Assembly: GCA_963732315.1 (NCBI GenBank) | Contig: CAVSYY010000012.1 | Coordinates: 135,828-199,827 of the forward strand | Length of the DNA: 64,000 nt | From: TOLSYN sp963732315 | Lineage (GTDB): Bacteria > Acidobacteriota > Terriglobia > Terriglobales > Acidobacteriaceae | Reading direction: 5' to 3' | Shown: positions 8,712 to 17,205 of the stretch, one piece after another | How the letters are laid out: each line of letters begins with the position of its first letter | How positions within the stretch are numbered: the stretch's first letter is position 1 | Made by a program: the position numbers and the translations under genes | Notes under the pieces: generated by a model | What the model saw: only the letters and a program-made list of their open reading frames with translations | Told to the model about the DNA's origin: nothing | Databases searched by the model: none

Positions 8712-9737
8712 TCAGGAATGGGGGGAATGGGTGTTGCCGTTATGCATTGTGGTACCTGGCTGCTCCACGGCTTGCGAAGGCAGCCTCATGCGCAGGATCT
8801 CCGCCTGCCACTGCGGGCGCAGCGTCACCGGCGGCAGCGTGGCGGGAACCACCACGGCATCGCCGCGCATGAATGAAACCGGCTCGGAGCCAACGCTCTC
8901 CACCACCGCGCCTCCGTCCAGGCACACCAGCACCTGCACCGAGCTGTCGCCCGCCGCGGCAATCAGCGTGAGCGGCTCTTCGATTTTATAGCGCTCGACG
9001 ATGAAGCACGGCGAGCTGACCAGCACCTCGCAGGCGTGATGCGGCGCCGCTTGCGACGTATTGATTTGGGGCGTGACCCATCCCGCGCTGGTCTTCTCGC
9101 GGATCGCGGCCATGCCTTCCTCCAGGTGGAGTTGCCGCGGGCGTCCGTAGTCGTAGAGCCGATAGGTGAGGTCGCAGTTCTGCTGGGTCTCCACCAGGAT
9201 GCTATTGGCCCCCACCGCATGGATGGTGCCCGCGTCCACGTAGATCATCTCGCCCGCCCGCACATCCACCCAGTTCAGCATGTGCTCGGCCTGGTTGGCT
9301 TCGATGGCCATGCGGAACATTTCGCGCGTGATGCCGGGCCGCAGGCCGAGACCGACCTGGGCTCCCTCGACCGCGCGGGCCACATACCAGCACTCGGTTT
9401 TGCCGCACGGCGCGCCCACCCGGCGCGCACCTTCGTCGTCGGGATGCACCTGCACGCTGAGCTTTTGCCGCGGATAGAGAAACTTGATGAGCAGCGGAAA
9501 ACGCGCCGCCTCGGGCGCGGCCTCGCCGGTCAGCGCAGTCCCGTAGCTCAGAGCCAACTCGCGCAGGGTCTGCCCGGCCAGGGGGCCGTTGCCAACGCGG
9601 CACGCTTCGCCCGTCAGCCACACCTCGCCGATCGGCTCGGCTTCCACTCCGCGGCTGAAGTAGGGACGCAGATCACGCGCTCCCCAAACCCGCTCGTAAA
9701 ACTCCGGCAGCATGAGAAATGGATACAAGGCTGACAT
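8712..9737 (-). CDS. manA: mannose-6-phosphate isomerase, class I
   Basis: 341 residues, zinc-dependent; interconverts fructose-6-phosphate and mannose-6-phosphate. The metal-binding cupin motifs are present: QVHPDD, KTECWY and DAGTIHAVG, with the catalytic Arg region in TYRLYDYGR. The length fits the short Bacillus-type ManA and not the 390-residue enterobacterial one. First gene of manA-manC, entering the GDP-mannose pathway used for polysaccharide or LPS. The start at 9737 is the only good N-terminal ATG (MSALYPFLML). Confidence 0.93.
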   Translation of the reverse strand: MSALYPFLMLPEFYERVWGARDLRPYFSRGVEAEPIGEVWLTGEACRVGNGPLAGQTLRELALSYGTALTGEAAPEAARFPLLIKFLYPRQKLSVQVHPDDEGARRVGAPCGKTECWYVARAVEGAQVGLGLRPGITREMFRMAIEANQAEHMLNWVDVRAGEMIYVDAGTIHAVGANSILVETQQNCDLTYRLYDYGRPRQLHLEEGMAAIREKTSAGWVTPQINTSQAAPHHACEVLVSSPCFIVERYKIEEPLTLIAAAGDSSVQVLVCLDGGAVVESVGSEPVSFMRGDAVVVPATLPPVTLRPQWQAEILRMRLPSQAVEQPGTTMHNGNTHSPHS

Positions 9738-9819
9738 GATTCAAGCGCTTCGTTTCAGAATGACTCCAACACAGTAGCGCACTCGAGCGTGTTAACACTA
9801 GTAAGCACGCCCTAAAGTC

Positions 9820-9940
9820 GGTCTCATAAGTCGGTTTTGAAAGGGCACGACTTCAGTCGTGCCACAAGAAACGCTCGTTTCACGCGGCTTTAGCCGCTGA
9901 GGGAAACGCCCGTCGGACGCCCTAACCCATTTATGAGACC
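9820..9940. repeat. REP-like element with terminal inverted repeats, copy 2
   Basis: About 121 bp bounded by GGTCTCATAA (9820-9829) and TTATGAGACC (9931-9940), a perfect 10-bp terminal inverted repeat. Inside are GGCACGACTTCAGTCGTGCC (9844-9863) and GCGGCTTTAGCCGC. The first about 83 bp match copy 1 at 7468. CGCCCTAA occurs just outside the left end and just inside the right end. The form is that of a small non-autonomous mobile element. Confidence 0.8.
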
Positions 9941-9985
9941 GCTTCTCGACTAACCCAAGTCATCCGCTGGATGGAGATTGCAACT

Positions 9986-10018
9986 GGCCCCATATCTGCC
10001 GTAGTCAGCAGATGTGGC
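9986..10018. repeat. dispersed palindromic repeat, GTGGCCCA family, copy b
   Basis: CATATCTGC and GCAGATGTG pair around a short loop. This copy lies 12 nt past the aminotransferase stop, so it may double as a transcript end. Confidence 0.6.
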
Positions 10019-10029
10019 TCCTTTCGAAG

Positions 10030-11220
10030 CTAAAGCGCCGCGAAGAAACTCCCCACCCGGTCCAGCCCGCGGTCGATCTCGGTGGCCGAGGTGGCGTAGG
10101 AGAAGCGGATGTGGCCGGGCAGCCCAAAAGCCTCGCCGGGGACGCCCACCACGTGCCCCTCGCGCAGCAGCCGCGAGGCCAGCGTCGTGGTGTCGATCCC
10201 GGCGCGCGAGGCCACCGCACTCACGTCCGGGAAGGCATAGAACGCGCCCTCGGGCAGGTTGCACTTGACGCCGGGAATGGAACGCAATCCGGCCACGATG
10301 CGGTCGCGCAGCTGGATATATTCGGCGCGCATCTCGGCCACGCACTGCTGCGAGGCGGTCAGCGCGGCCAGTCCGGCCTTCTGCACAATCGACGTCGGGT
10401 TTGACGTGGACTGGCTCTGCAGCTTCTGCAGCTGGCCGATCACCGCCTTGGGCGCCATGGCAAATCCCAGCCGCCATCCGGTCATCGAATACGTCTTGGA
10501 CAGCGACCCCATCAGCAGCAGCGAATCCTTGTACTCGGTGAGCGAACCCACCGAGAACGGCCGCCCGGTGTAGTCCAGATAGACATAGCACTCGTCGCTC
10601 ATCACGTAGATTCCGCGCGAGGCCGCCAGCTTGACGATGGCGGTCAAATCCTCCGGGGCGACCACCGCGCCCGACGGGTTGTTGGGCGTATTCAGCAAAA
10701 TGATGCGGGTGCGCGGCGTGATGGCCTTCTCCACCATCGCGGCCGTCAGGCGGAAACCCTCGTCGGCCCGGGTCTGCACAAAAGCGCACTTGCCACCGCA
10801 GTACTCCACCATGTCCTTGAAGGAAACCCAGTATGGCACCGGGATGATGACCTCGTCGCCCTGATCGATGAGCACCTGGAAGGTGTTGAACAGCGCGTTC
10901 TTGCCGCCGGTGGTGACGATGGTCTCGTCCCAGCTGTAGTGGGAGCCGAAGTCCTGCTCGTGGCGCGCCGCAATGGCCTCGCGCAACTCCCTGATTCCGG
11001 CCACCGCCGTGTACTTGGTGAAGTTCTTCTGAATGGCATCGATCGCCGCCAGCTTGATGTGCTCCGGCGTGGCAAAGTGCGGCTCGCCCGCGCCGAAGTC
11101 CACCAGGTCCACCCCCTGCGCGCGCATCGTGGTGGCGTCGTTGTTGATGGCCATGGTGGCCGAGATTTCAATCCGGCCGATGCGGGCCGTGAACGGCGAA
11201 GCTCCTACGGTCGATGCCAT
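10030..11220 (-). CDS. PLP-dependent aminotransferase class I/II (aspartate aminotransferase type)
   Basis: 396 residues, fold-type I aminotransferase. The internal aldimine lysine lies in SLSKTYSMTGWRLG, and the NTPNNPSGAV motif with Asn binding the cofactor precedes it. The TTGGKNALF glycine loop and C-terminal RFSYATS arginine motif that binds the substrate alpha-carboxylate are also visible. The pattern is that of the I-beta subgroup (Thermus/Bacillus AspB), which transfers amino groups between aspartate or prephenate and 2-oxoglutarate; substrate range cannot be fixed from sequence. It stands alone, bounded by repeats on both sides. Confidence 0.92.
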   Translation of the reverse strand: MASTVGASPFTARIGRIEISATMAINNDATTMRAQGVDLVDFGAGEPHFATPEHIKLAAIDAIQKNFTKYTAVAGIRELREAIAARHEQDFGSHYSWDETIVTTGGKNALFNTFQVLIDQGDEVIIPVPYWVSFKDMVEYCGGKCAFVQTRADEGFRLTAAMVEKAITPRTRIILLNTPNNPSGAVVAPEDLTAIVKLAASRGIYVMSDECYVYLDYTGRPFSVGSLTEYKDSLLLMGSLSKTYSMTGWRLGFAMAPKAVIGQLQKLQSQSTSNPTSIVQKAGLAALTASQQCVAEMRAEYIQLRDRIVAGLRSIPGVKCNLPEGAFYAFPDVSAVASRAGIDTTTLASRLLREGHVVGVPGEAFGLPGHIRFSYATSATEIDRGLDRVGSFFAAL

Positions 11221-11254
11221 TGCAATTCCTTTCCAGCCAATTACCCTACGAATT

Positions 11255-11357
11255 CGGGTGCCCCAGGTCCCGCGCCGCCGAGCGCCCGCGGCCGGAGCGG
11301 CATCCTTGGCCGCGTCCCCGGCGGCGAAGCGTTTTTGCGGCGCTGACCTGGGAAAGC
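11255..11357. repeat. composite repeat: CCCAGGTT-family copy B with a CGGCCGGAGCGGC-family copy in its loop
   Basis: CCCAGGTC (11262-11269) and GACCTGGG (11345-11352) form the outer stem, and CGCGCCGCC pairs with GGCGGCG further in. The loop, about 11280-11325, carries a member of another repeat family (GCGGCCGGAGCGGC...GCCGCGTCCCCG). Lies between coaD and the aminotransferase. Confidence 0.75.
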
Positions 11358-11392
11358 AGGAATACGCCCCCGCTCGCCCCGCAAAGGACGCC

Positions 11393-11896
11393 CTACTTGG
11401 AAATCTGTCCCACCACTCCGAGCCGCGCGCGCAGTCGGCTTTCCACCGAGGGGGGAATCATGCCTGTGAGTTTTCCGCCCAGCGAGGCGATCTCGCGCAC
11501 CAGCCGCGAACTCAGGTAGGAATATGCTCCGGCGGGCGTCATGAAAACCGTCTCCAGGCTGGAGTCCAGTTTGCGGTTCATCCAGGCCATCTGCAGCTCG
11601 TACTCGTAGTCGCTCACCGCGCGGATGCCGCGCAGCACCGCCTGGGCTCCCACGCTCCGCGCGTAGTCCACCAGCAGCCCTTCAAAGGACTCCACCCGCA
11701 CATTGCTCCACTCGGCCGTGCACTCGATCAGCATCTCCTGCCGCTCCTCCACGCTAAACAGCGGAGTCTTCTCCGAGTTCCGCAGAACCGAGACGATCAG
11801 CTCATCAAAGATCCTGGCCCCCCGCTGAATCAGATCGAGGTGGCCGTTGGTCGGCGGATCAAACGTTCCAGGATAGATCGCAATGACTCGCTTCAA
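11393..11896 (-). CDS. coaD: phosphopantetheine adenylyltransferase
   Basis: 167 residues, the usual CoaD length. Transfers AMP from ATP to 4'-phosphopantetheine, the penultimate step of CoA synthesis. The nucleotidyltransferase motif GTFDPPTNGH (residues 10-19, TxGH type), the LRGIRAVSDYEYE motif and SSRLVREIA near the C-terminus are all present. Its substrate pathway is represented in the window by panB and panC at 45-47 kb, but it is not in an operon with them. Confidence 0.96.
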   Translation of the reverse strand: MKRVIAIYPGTFDPPTNGHLDLIQRGARIFDELIVSVLRNSEKTPLFSVEERQEMLIECTAEWSNVRVESFEGLLVDYARSVGAQAVLRGIRAVSDYEYELQMAWMNRKLDSSLETVFMTPAGAYSYLSSRLVREIASLGGKLTGMIPPSVESRLRARLGVVGQISK

Positions 11897-11980
11897 TGTC
11901 CCTCGAAGCCGCCGTCGTAAGCGGCAAAAGCAACGCTAATAGTATGCCCCGGTGCTGAGCCGAATCAACCCCAGCTCCTG

Positions 11981-12014
11981 ATGCCCCATATCTGCCCGCC
12001 TTTGGCAGATGTGG
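11981..12014. repeat. dispersed palindromic repeat, GTGGCCCA family, copy c
   Basis: CCCATATCTGCC and GGCAGATGTGGG form a 12-bp near-perfect stem around CGCCTTT. It lies in the divergent gap between coaD and the AI-2E family gene. Confidence 0.75.
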
Positions 12015-12234
12015 GTCTGTTGACTCTGCGGGTGCCTCGTCCTAACCATCCTTTGGTTAGGGCAGGGTCGTTGCCCTTGCCTCTGACTTCGCTGGCGCGG
12101 CCATTGTCCCGGACGGAAAACCGACCCACCACTGCCGCCGCCCGGCTTTTCTACCCCTGGCCAGGAACGGCCGTGCGCCGCCGCCCCGCTTTTTGAGAGA
12201 CAATGGGAGCGCACTGCAAAGGGCCACCCACCGC

Positions 12235-13314
12235 ATGAGCCTTCTCGACCGGACTACGCTGCGCATCCTGTTCACCGTTCTGGCCACCCTGGGGACGCTT
12301 GCCTTGGTCTGGCTGGCCCGCAAGCCGCTGCTGGTCTTTCTCTTTGCCATGCTCTTCGCCTACCTGCTGGAGCCCCTGGTGGCGCGGCTGCAGAGCCGGC
12401 TGCGCTGCAGCCGCGGAATCGCCATCGCCGTCACCTACGTGGCCATGCTGGCGGTGCTGCTCGTCGTGGGACTGTTGGTGGGGCCGCGCGTGGTGGAGCA
12501 GGGACAAAATCTGTATCAGTCCGCCCCGGAGCTTTACAGCAAGGTGGCCAGCGGAAACATCGCCTTCCAGTTAGGCAGGGCGCGCGGATGGAGCTATCAG
12601 ACCCAGGCCGCGCTGCAGCAGTTGATCGCGTCTCACCGCGACGAGGTCTTCAACGCGCTGAGCGCCCAGGGCGCCAAACTTGCCGACCTCGCCGCCAACG
12701 CGCTCTGGCTGCTGCTGATTCCAATCCTGGCAATATTTTTCCTGCAGGGCAAGAGCCGCTTTGCCCGGGGCCTCGAGGGCTTGCTCGACGATCCTCACAG
12801 CCGCCTCCTGCTGGGCGCAATCATGAGCGACCTCGATGAGATGCTCTCCCACTTTGTGCGCGCCCAGGTGTACCTGGCGGCGATCTCCACAGTCGTCTAC
12901 CTGGCCATACTGACGCTCATGCGCGTGCCCTACTCCTGGGCCCTGGGAACCCTGGGAGGGTTGCTGGAATTCATTCCCTTCGTGGGACCGCTGCTGGCCG
13001 GCGCGGTGATTCTGGCCGTCAGCTTTGGATTGAACTACGGCCATCTGGGCTTGATCCTGCTGTTCCTGCTCCTGTGGCGCGGCCTGCAGGATTACCTCAT
13101 CTCGCCGCGCATCCTCGGCGGACGGGTGCAGGTACATCCCCTGGCGGCCATCTTCGGCGTGCTGGCTGGCGGAGAGATCGCCGGCGTGATCGGCATCTAC
13201 TTTGCCGTCCCCATCATGGCGGCGGCGCGCATTTTTTGGAATCGCTGGCGGCTGCGCAGCCGCGGCCCGGACGCCACCATCCAGGACACCGGCTTCCTGA
13301 CACCTCCAAGCTAG
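12235..13314 (+). CDS. AI-2E family transporter (PerM/YtvI-like permease)
   Basis: 359 residues from the ATG at 12235; an in-frame TTG 42 nt earlier lacks a ribosome binding site. About eight hydrophobic segments: two at the N-terminus, one near residue 60-80 (GIAIAVTYVAMLAVLLVVGLL), and a C-terminal cluster. The family core GGLLEFIPFVGPLLAGA is followed by a QDYLISPRILGGRVQVHPLAAIFGVLAGGEIAGVIGIY-like region, which is the conserved signature. The family name comes from TqsA, implicated in AI-2 export; other members are Na+/H+ antiporters, so the substrate is open. Confidence 0.88.
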   Translation: MSLLDRTTLRILFTVLATLGTLALVWLARKPLLVFLFAMLFAYLLEPLVARLQSRLRCSRGIAIAVTYVAMLAVLLVVGLLVGPRVVEQGQNLYQSAPELYSKVASGNIAFQLGRARGWSYQTQAALQQLIASHRDEVFNALSAQGAKLADLAANALWLLLIPILAIFFLQGKSRFARGLEGLLDDPHSRLLLGAIMSDLDEMLSHFVRAQVYLAAISTVVYLAILTLMRVPYSWALGTLGGLLEFIPFVGPLLAGAVILAVSFGLNYGHLGLILLFLLLWRGLQDYLISPRILGGRVQVHPLAAIFGVLAGGEIAGVIGIYFAVPIMAAARIFWNRWRLRSRGPDATIQDTGFLTPPS

Positions 13315-13350
13315 CGTAGTGCGTCACAGGTTCGCGACAGACATGCTGTT

Positions 13351-13405
13351 GTCATCCTGAGCGGAGCAAGCCGCGTTTTTTGCGGCTTGCGGAGTCGAAG
13401 GACCC
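13351..13405. repeat. GTCATCCTGAGCG...GAAGGACC dispersed repeat with hairpin, copy 1
   Basis: GTCATCCTGAGCGGAGC (from 13351) and GTCGAAGGACCCC (to 13405) flank a perfect hairpin, GCAAGCCGC/GCGGCTTGC around a T-rich loop. A shorter copy without the hairpin is at 49611-49636. In my knowledge this motif is common between genes in acidobacterial genomes. The rest of the 13315-13578 gap shows no gene. Confidence 0.75.
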
Positions 13406-13578
13406 CTATAGATTCCTCCGGTTTTCGGAAACGTATTTCCGACGCACCAAGCTAGCCTGATCCTCTCAAGGGAACCTTCACACATTCTTCATTTGCCGTT
13501 CATTCATTTGCAACCGTCTTGCCCTAACCTTGAGTCCGATAAAGAAGAGTGAGAGTTCAACCCAAGGAACGGGGAACC

Positions 13579-13938
13579 ATGGATTTGATTCTGGAAGTAC
13601 GTACCGGCCGCCGGCGGGTGACCATGGCCTGCCATGGAAAACTAATCGGAGGCGAAGAAGGCGATGCCTTCCGCCGCAGCGCCCTGCTGCTGATGGGCGC
13701 GTTCGACAACATATCCATCAATTTAGAGGGCGTGCGCCACGCCGACTGCGGCGGACTCGCCAGTCTGGCCTCCGTCTTGGCCCAGGCGGTGGAAAAGGGT
13801 AAGCAGGTGCGCATCACCCACGCCAGCCCCATGTTGACCGAGATGCTCTACGCCGCCGGCCTGGAGCAATTCTTGGAGCTGCGCGTCCCGCTCGCATCTC
13901 CGGCGGTGGGCGAGTTCGACGCGGCTGCCATCGCCTGA
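13579..13938 (+). CDS. STAS-domain protein lacking the phosphorylatable serine
   Basis: 119 residues from the ATG at 13579, preceded by GGAACGGGGA. A single STAS domain of the anti-anti-sigma type: beta strands SINLEGVRHAD and KQVRITHASP flank the loop where SpoIIAA-like proteins carry D-S-(S/T)-G. Here the loop is D56-C57-G58-G59-L60, so the serine that is phosphorylated by an RsbW/SpoIIAB kinase is missing. It may therefore be constitutively in the unphosphorylated state or act as a scaffold. It is monocistronic, with a strong terminator 50 nt after the stop. No anti-sigma kinase is nearby. Confidence 0.75.
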   Translation: MDLILEVRTGRRRVTMACHGKLIGGEEGDAFRRSALLLMGAFDNISINLEGVRHADCGGLASLASVLAQAVEKGKQVRITHASPMLTEMLYAAGLEQFLELRVPLASPAVGEFDAAAIA

Positions 13939-13988
13939 GGCAGACGCACACAACCAAGTCTATTTCCCCGGAAGCCGCGGTGGAAATG

Positions 13989-14027
13989 CACCAGGGGCGG
14001 AGACCATCTCCGCCCCTGGTGTTTTTT
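13989..14027 (+). terminator. rho-independent terminator after the STAS gene
   Basis: A perfect 15-bp stem, CACCAGGGGCGGAGA (13989-14003) with TCTCCGCCCCTGGTG (14007-14021), a 3-nt loop and then TTTTTT (14022-14027). One of the clearest terminators in the window. Confidence 0.93.
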
Positions 14028-14117
14028 CTGGGTCAGGCCCGAGCGGTCCCAGGATAGGTTCATTCCCGATATGCTCCCCTGCCGCTGGCCTGCATCTTAT
14101 CCAGAGAAGACGGCGGG

Positions 14118-14166
14118 CCGAGCGCCAGCGGCCGGAGCGGCATCTGTTGCCGCGTACCCGGCTGCG
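14118..14166. repeat. CGGCCGGAGCGGC-family dispersed repeat
   Basis: GAGCGCCAGCGGCCGGAGCG, then CATCTGTTGCCGCGTACCCG. The pattern (C/A)GCGGCCGGAGCGGC...GCCGCGTACCCGAC recurs, with variation, near 11280, 18970, 38405, 38450, 45100, 50270, 51575 and 62775. It lies 15 nt past the bcp stop. Confidence 0.65.
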
Positions 14167-14180
14167 AAGCTCGTGGGCTG

Positions 14181-14642
14181 CTACTTTTGGCCCTTGAACA
14201 AGGCGAGGACCTCGTCGGGGTGCCCTTCGGGTTTTACCTTGCGCCAGATGTGGCCGATGGTGCCGTCCGGGCCGATGAGGAAAGTGGTGCGCTCCACACC
14301 CATGACGGTTTTGCCGTACATGTTCTTTTCCTTGAGGACGCCGTACAGAACAGCGACTTCTTTTTCGGCGTCGGCCAGGAGGGTATACGGCAGGCTGAAT
14401 TTTTCCTCGAATTTCTTCTGCGCCTTCGGGGTGTCCGGGGAGATGCCGAGCACGGTGAGACCGGCCTGGGTAAGCTTCCCGTACTGGTCGCGGAATCCGC
14501 AGGCCTCGATGGTGCAGCCCGGAGTGTCGGCCCGGGGATAGAAGAACAGCACGATGGGCTTACCCTTGAGGGCGGAGAGAGTGACCGGCTCTCCGTTCTG
14601 GTCGGGCAGGGTAAAGTCGGGAGCAAGCTGGTTGACGTCCAT
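14181..14642 (-). CDS. bcp: thioredoxin-dependent thiol peroxidase (bacterioferritin comigratory protein)
   Basis: 153 residues, start at 14642 (MDVNQLAPDFTLPDQNG); the frame is open upstream but that part lies opposite the next gene. Reduces peroxides using a peroxidatic Cys43 in the TPGCT motif, with resolving Cys48 five residues later, the atypical 2-Cys PrxQ arrangement. GVERTTFLIGPDG near the C-terminus is also typical. Its ATG overlaps, in antisense, the possible ATG of the divergent secreted protein (14641), so the two genes share essentially no spacer and their promoters must lie inside each other's coding regions. Confidence 0.95.
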   Translation of the reverse strand: MDVNQLAPDFTLPDQNGEPVTLSALKGKPIVLFFYPRADTPGCTIEACGFRDQYGKLTQAGLTVLGISPDTPKAQKKFEEKFSLPYTLLADAEKEVAVLYGVLKEKNMYGKTVMGVERTTFLIGPDGTIGHIWRKVKPEGHPDEVLALFKGQK

Positions 14643-16303
14643 GACTATGTATCTATACCGCAAATCGAGGCAGGCCGTCACTGTGCTGGCGGCGGTGATG
14701 GCGGTTGTGGCGGCGCTTTCCCCCCTGGCCTCGGCGCAATGGAGGCGGGCGCCGCAGCAGGAGCGCAAGACTCCCCGCGCCGTGGCCGTGCTGGAAACCT
14801 ATGCCGACGGCCAGCGCCGCCTGATTCCGGTGAGCTTCTTCTACCAGCGCCATTACTACGACGCGGCCCTCTACCGCGCCGCTCCGGTGCCGTTCACCCT
14901 GAGCACCGAGACCGTCTACGAGGTCGAGCAGTTCGGCAAGGCGCTGGGAACCTTTACCGTGTTGAGCGCCCTGCGCCAGGGCCAACCAGGACGAGGCCGC
15001 CTGGTTCGCCAGCGGACGCTACCGGGTGGCTCCCGACCCGGCGACTCTGGCCAGGAAGCGGGCGGCCGCGCTGGTGGTGGTCGACGACCCGACGCGTCCC
15101 GTGCTGCACCGCCGCGCCGGAAGCGAAGGCGACCGCCCGCCCGGCCATACGGCGGCGGCGAAGAATAGCACGCCGAATGCCCCCAGCGATTCGGATCGTC
15201 CGACGCTGCACCGCAGCCCAGGCTCGGCCGGCGACGCGCCCCAGACGCAGCCGGCAAACCCTTCTGCGGCTCAGACTGCAACCCAAACAACCCCGGCGCA
15301 GGCCACAGAGACCCAGGCCAGTCCGGAGCAGGATGCGGATCGTCCCGTGCTGCATCGCCATGACGATGCCGGGGATCAGAAGACAGCGGCCAGCGCGACC
15401 ACCCCGGCGGCGAGTGCGACAGCTCCCACGCCCACGTCACCCGCATCGGCCAGCAAGGCTGAGGGCGGTGCGTCAGCCGATGCGGCCACATCTGACGAGG
15501 ACACGGACCACCCCATTCTGCGGCGTGGCAAGCCGCGCGAAGAACAGAGCGGAAGCGATCTGCCGGAGTTCAATCCGGCGCTGGTGCCGGCGGTGAATCC
15601 GGGAACCGGTGAGGCAGGCGTGCGCGCTCCCGAGCCCATGGCGCGCCAGGTTGCGGTGAGCGACGCGGGAACCTCCGACCCGCAGGACGTGACCTTTGCC
15701 TGCCGCCCGGAGCAGCGCCTGCAGATGGAGGCCCAGGCGCGCCAACTGGCCGAAGCTGAGCTGCGCAAAGCAGCATCGATGCGCGGCCTCCTTCTGCCGG
15801 AGGCGGTGAAGGCGGATGCGGCGACGGCTGAGACTGCAAAGACTGGGGCCGCAAAGGCAGCTGCCGTGAGGACAAAGACGCCAGCGGGTTCGCAGACGAA
15901 GGCGTCTGCGCCCTCGTCCCCATCGGCCTCAACTCTCGCGGCCACCCCCGCAGCTCTGCCATTTGACGACGAGCAGTTTGTGCCCTACGACCTGGACTAC
16001 GACGACTATGCGACCGTGGTCTTTTCGGGGCGCTACCGGGCGGGGGCGGAGAATCGAAGCTGGGTGGTGACGGTGATTGCGCGGCAGGATGGGGACAAGC
16101 TGGTGAAGCTGTACAGCGCGGTGAGCGATCCGCGAGAACTCGACCTGTATCCCGAGGTGCGGCTGGTCGATGCGGTGGACCCGGATGGCTACGGGCGCTA
16201 TGCGCTGCTCTTCCGCAAGCAGGGGCGCGACGGTGTGAAGTGGCTGCTGGGCCGGGTGAGCGGCTACGAGTTGGAGACGCTATTTGAAACGTCCGAGCGC
16301 TGA
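14641..16303 (+). CDS. exported acidobacterial protein with D-R-P-x-L-H-R repeats, apparent +1 frameshift
   Basis: Reads as one gene of about 550 codons split by a frameshift. The first part (14641 or 14647 to the shift) has a Sec signal peptide (LAAVMAVVAALSPLASA) and a domain with TVYEVEQFGKALGTFTV. At the GGG at 14979-14981, removing one G would continue as ANQDEAAWFASGRYRVAP into the second frame, which is open to 16303. The second part has four copies of a D-x-(R/H)-P-x-L-(H/R)-R motif (RPVLHRR, RPTLHRS, RPVLHRH, HPILRRG) spaced about 40-50 residues apart in Ala/Thr-rich linker, then a conserved C-terminal domain (DDEQFVPYDLDYDDYATVVF). Uncorrected, two overlapping frames are left: 14641-15168 and 15026-16303. 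Function unknown; periplasmic or outer-surface location is inferred. Confidence 0.7.
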
Positions 16304-16372
16304 GCCTTGCGGCGCGTGTCTGCCGTGCTAACCGCCAACCCGTTCGCCTCCGACAGAAAGCCGCGATAAAAC

Positions 16373-17205
16373 TCAGCCATTAAGGCCCAAGCGCCTCCTC
16401 ATCACATGAACATCAACATTGAACCTTTCGGCTAGCTGTTGGGGGTCGTTCATCCCGGCGGAACGAAGACCGCTAATCAGCGCTCGCGGCATTAGTAGAT
16501 CGAATGCCAACTCCTCTGCTTCTCTTTCTTTTGTTGACTCGAGTCGGCTGCTATACATCCGATCATCCACGAGTCTGTTCCCGATGCGATCGCGATGCCG
16601 AAGGAAGTGGGCAATCTCATGAGCGGTAGTGAGGCGCTTTTGTTCGGGAGAGTGGTCGATATTTACTCTGATGGTAAACCCGCTAAAGCCACCTCGATAT
16701 AGATCAGGGAATATCTCACCGGCGACATCCGGCCCCAAAACTGCTTGCCGCACTGCCAAGCCATAGCATTTGCAAGTCCAACGATATTGACCGGCGCCGC
16801 GGATCTGAATTGTCTGGAGATCCGTTCGATGCGCGTCATTCCGCGTGGTGCCCTCAGTCGATAGTCTGTAGTTGCTGCCTCGAAGACCAGGATCTGCTCG
16901 CGGAGAACCTCCATCTCCCGCCTAATCTCGGCAGGAGCGCTGCCAGCTAGCCCCGCTGCTACGAGTTGTTTAGCCTGCTGAACGTCACCAATTCGCAATG
17001 CTATGGAGGCCGCGCTTCGATGAAGAATTGAGCGAGTTGGCTCCAGAGTGTATTCGGCGGCCACAGAATCAGCTGCCGCAGCCTCCTTATCGAGCGCCAT
17101 GCTGAACAGTCGGCGACTCTTCTCAGAGTCGCCCGCACGAGCCGCGAGCAGGGCCTCTTCAAAAAGGTCCATTGCGCTGTCGTGCAACTCCCTCGTGTCG
17201 CTCAC
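16373..17205 (-). CDS. helical (TPR-like) protein fused to an ImmA/IrrE (DUF955) metalloprotease domain, apparent frameshift
   Basis: The N-terminal frame (start 17205, open to 16663) has two TPR-like helical pairs (LFEEALLAARAGDSEKSRRLF and SAASIALRIGDVQQAKQLV) and then RISRQFRSAAPVNIVGLANAM, a typical start of an ImmA/IrrE domain. The continuation is in the next frame (16759-16373): LAVRQAVLGPDVAGEI, the zinc motif HEIAHFLRH and a downstream E in EREAEELAFDLLMP. One missing G in the GG at about 16761-16763 (GCTATGGCTTGG read against the expected ATGGGCTTGG) explains the break. ImmA/IrrE proteases cleave repressors of mobile elements or stress regulators. The gene overlaps the upstream gene by ATGA, so the pair is translationally coupled. 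Base composition is lower than the surroundings (29 G/C in the 60 nt from 16501). Confidence 0.7.

Noticed and set aside
9741..10029. a tRNA or small gene in the manA-aminotransferase gap
   Set aside because: No cloverleaf or CCA end; the gap is accounted for by a REP-like element and a hairpin repeat.
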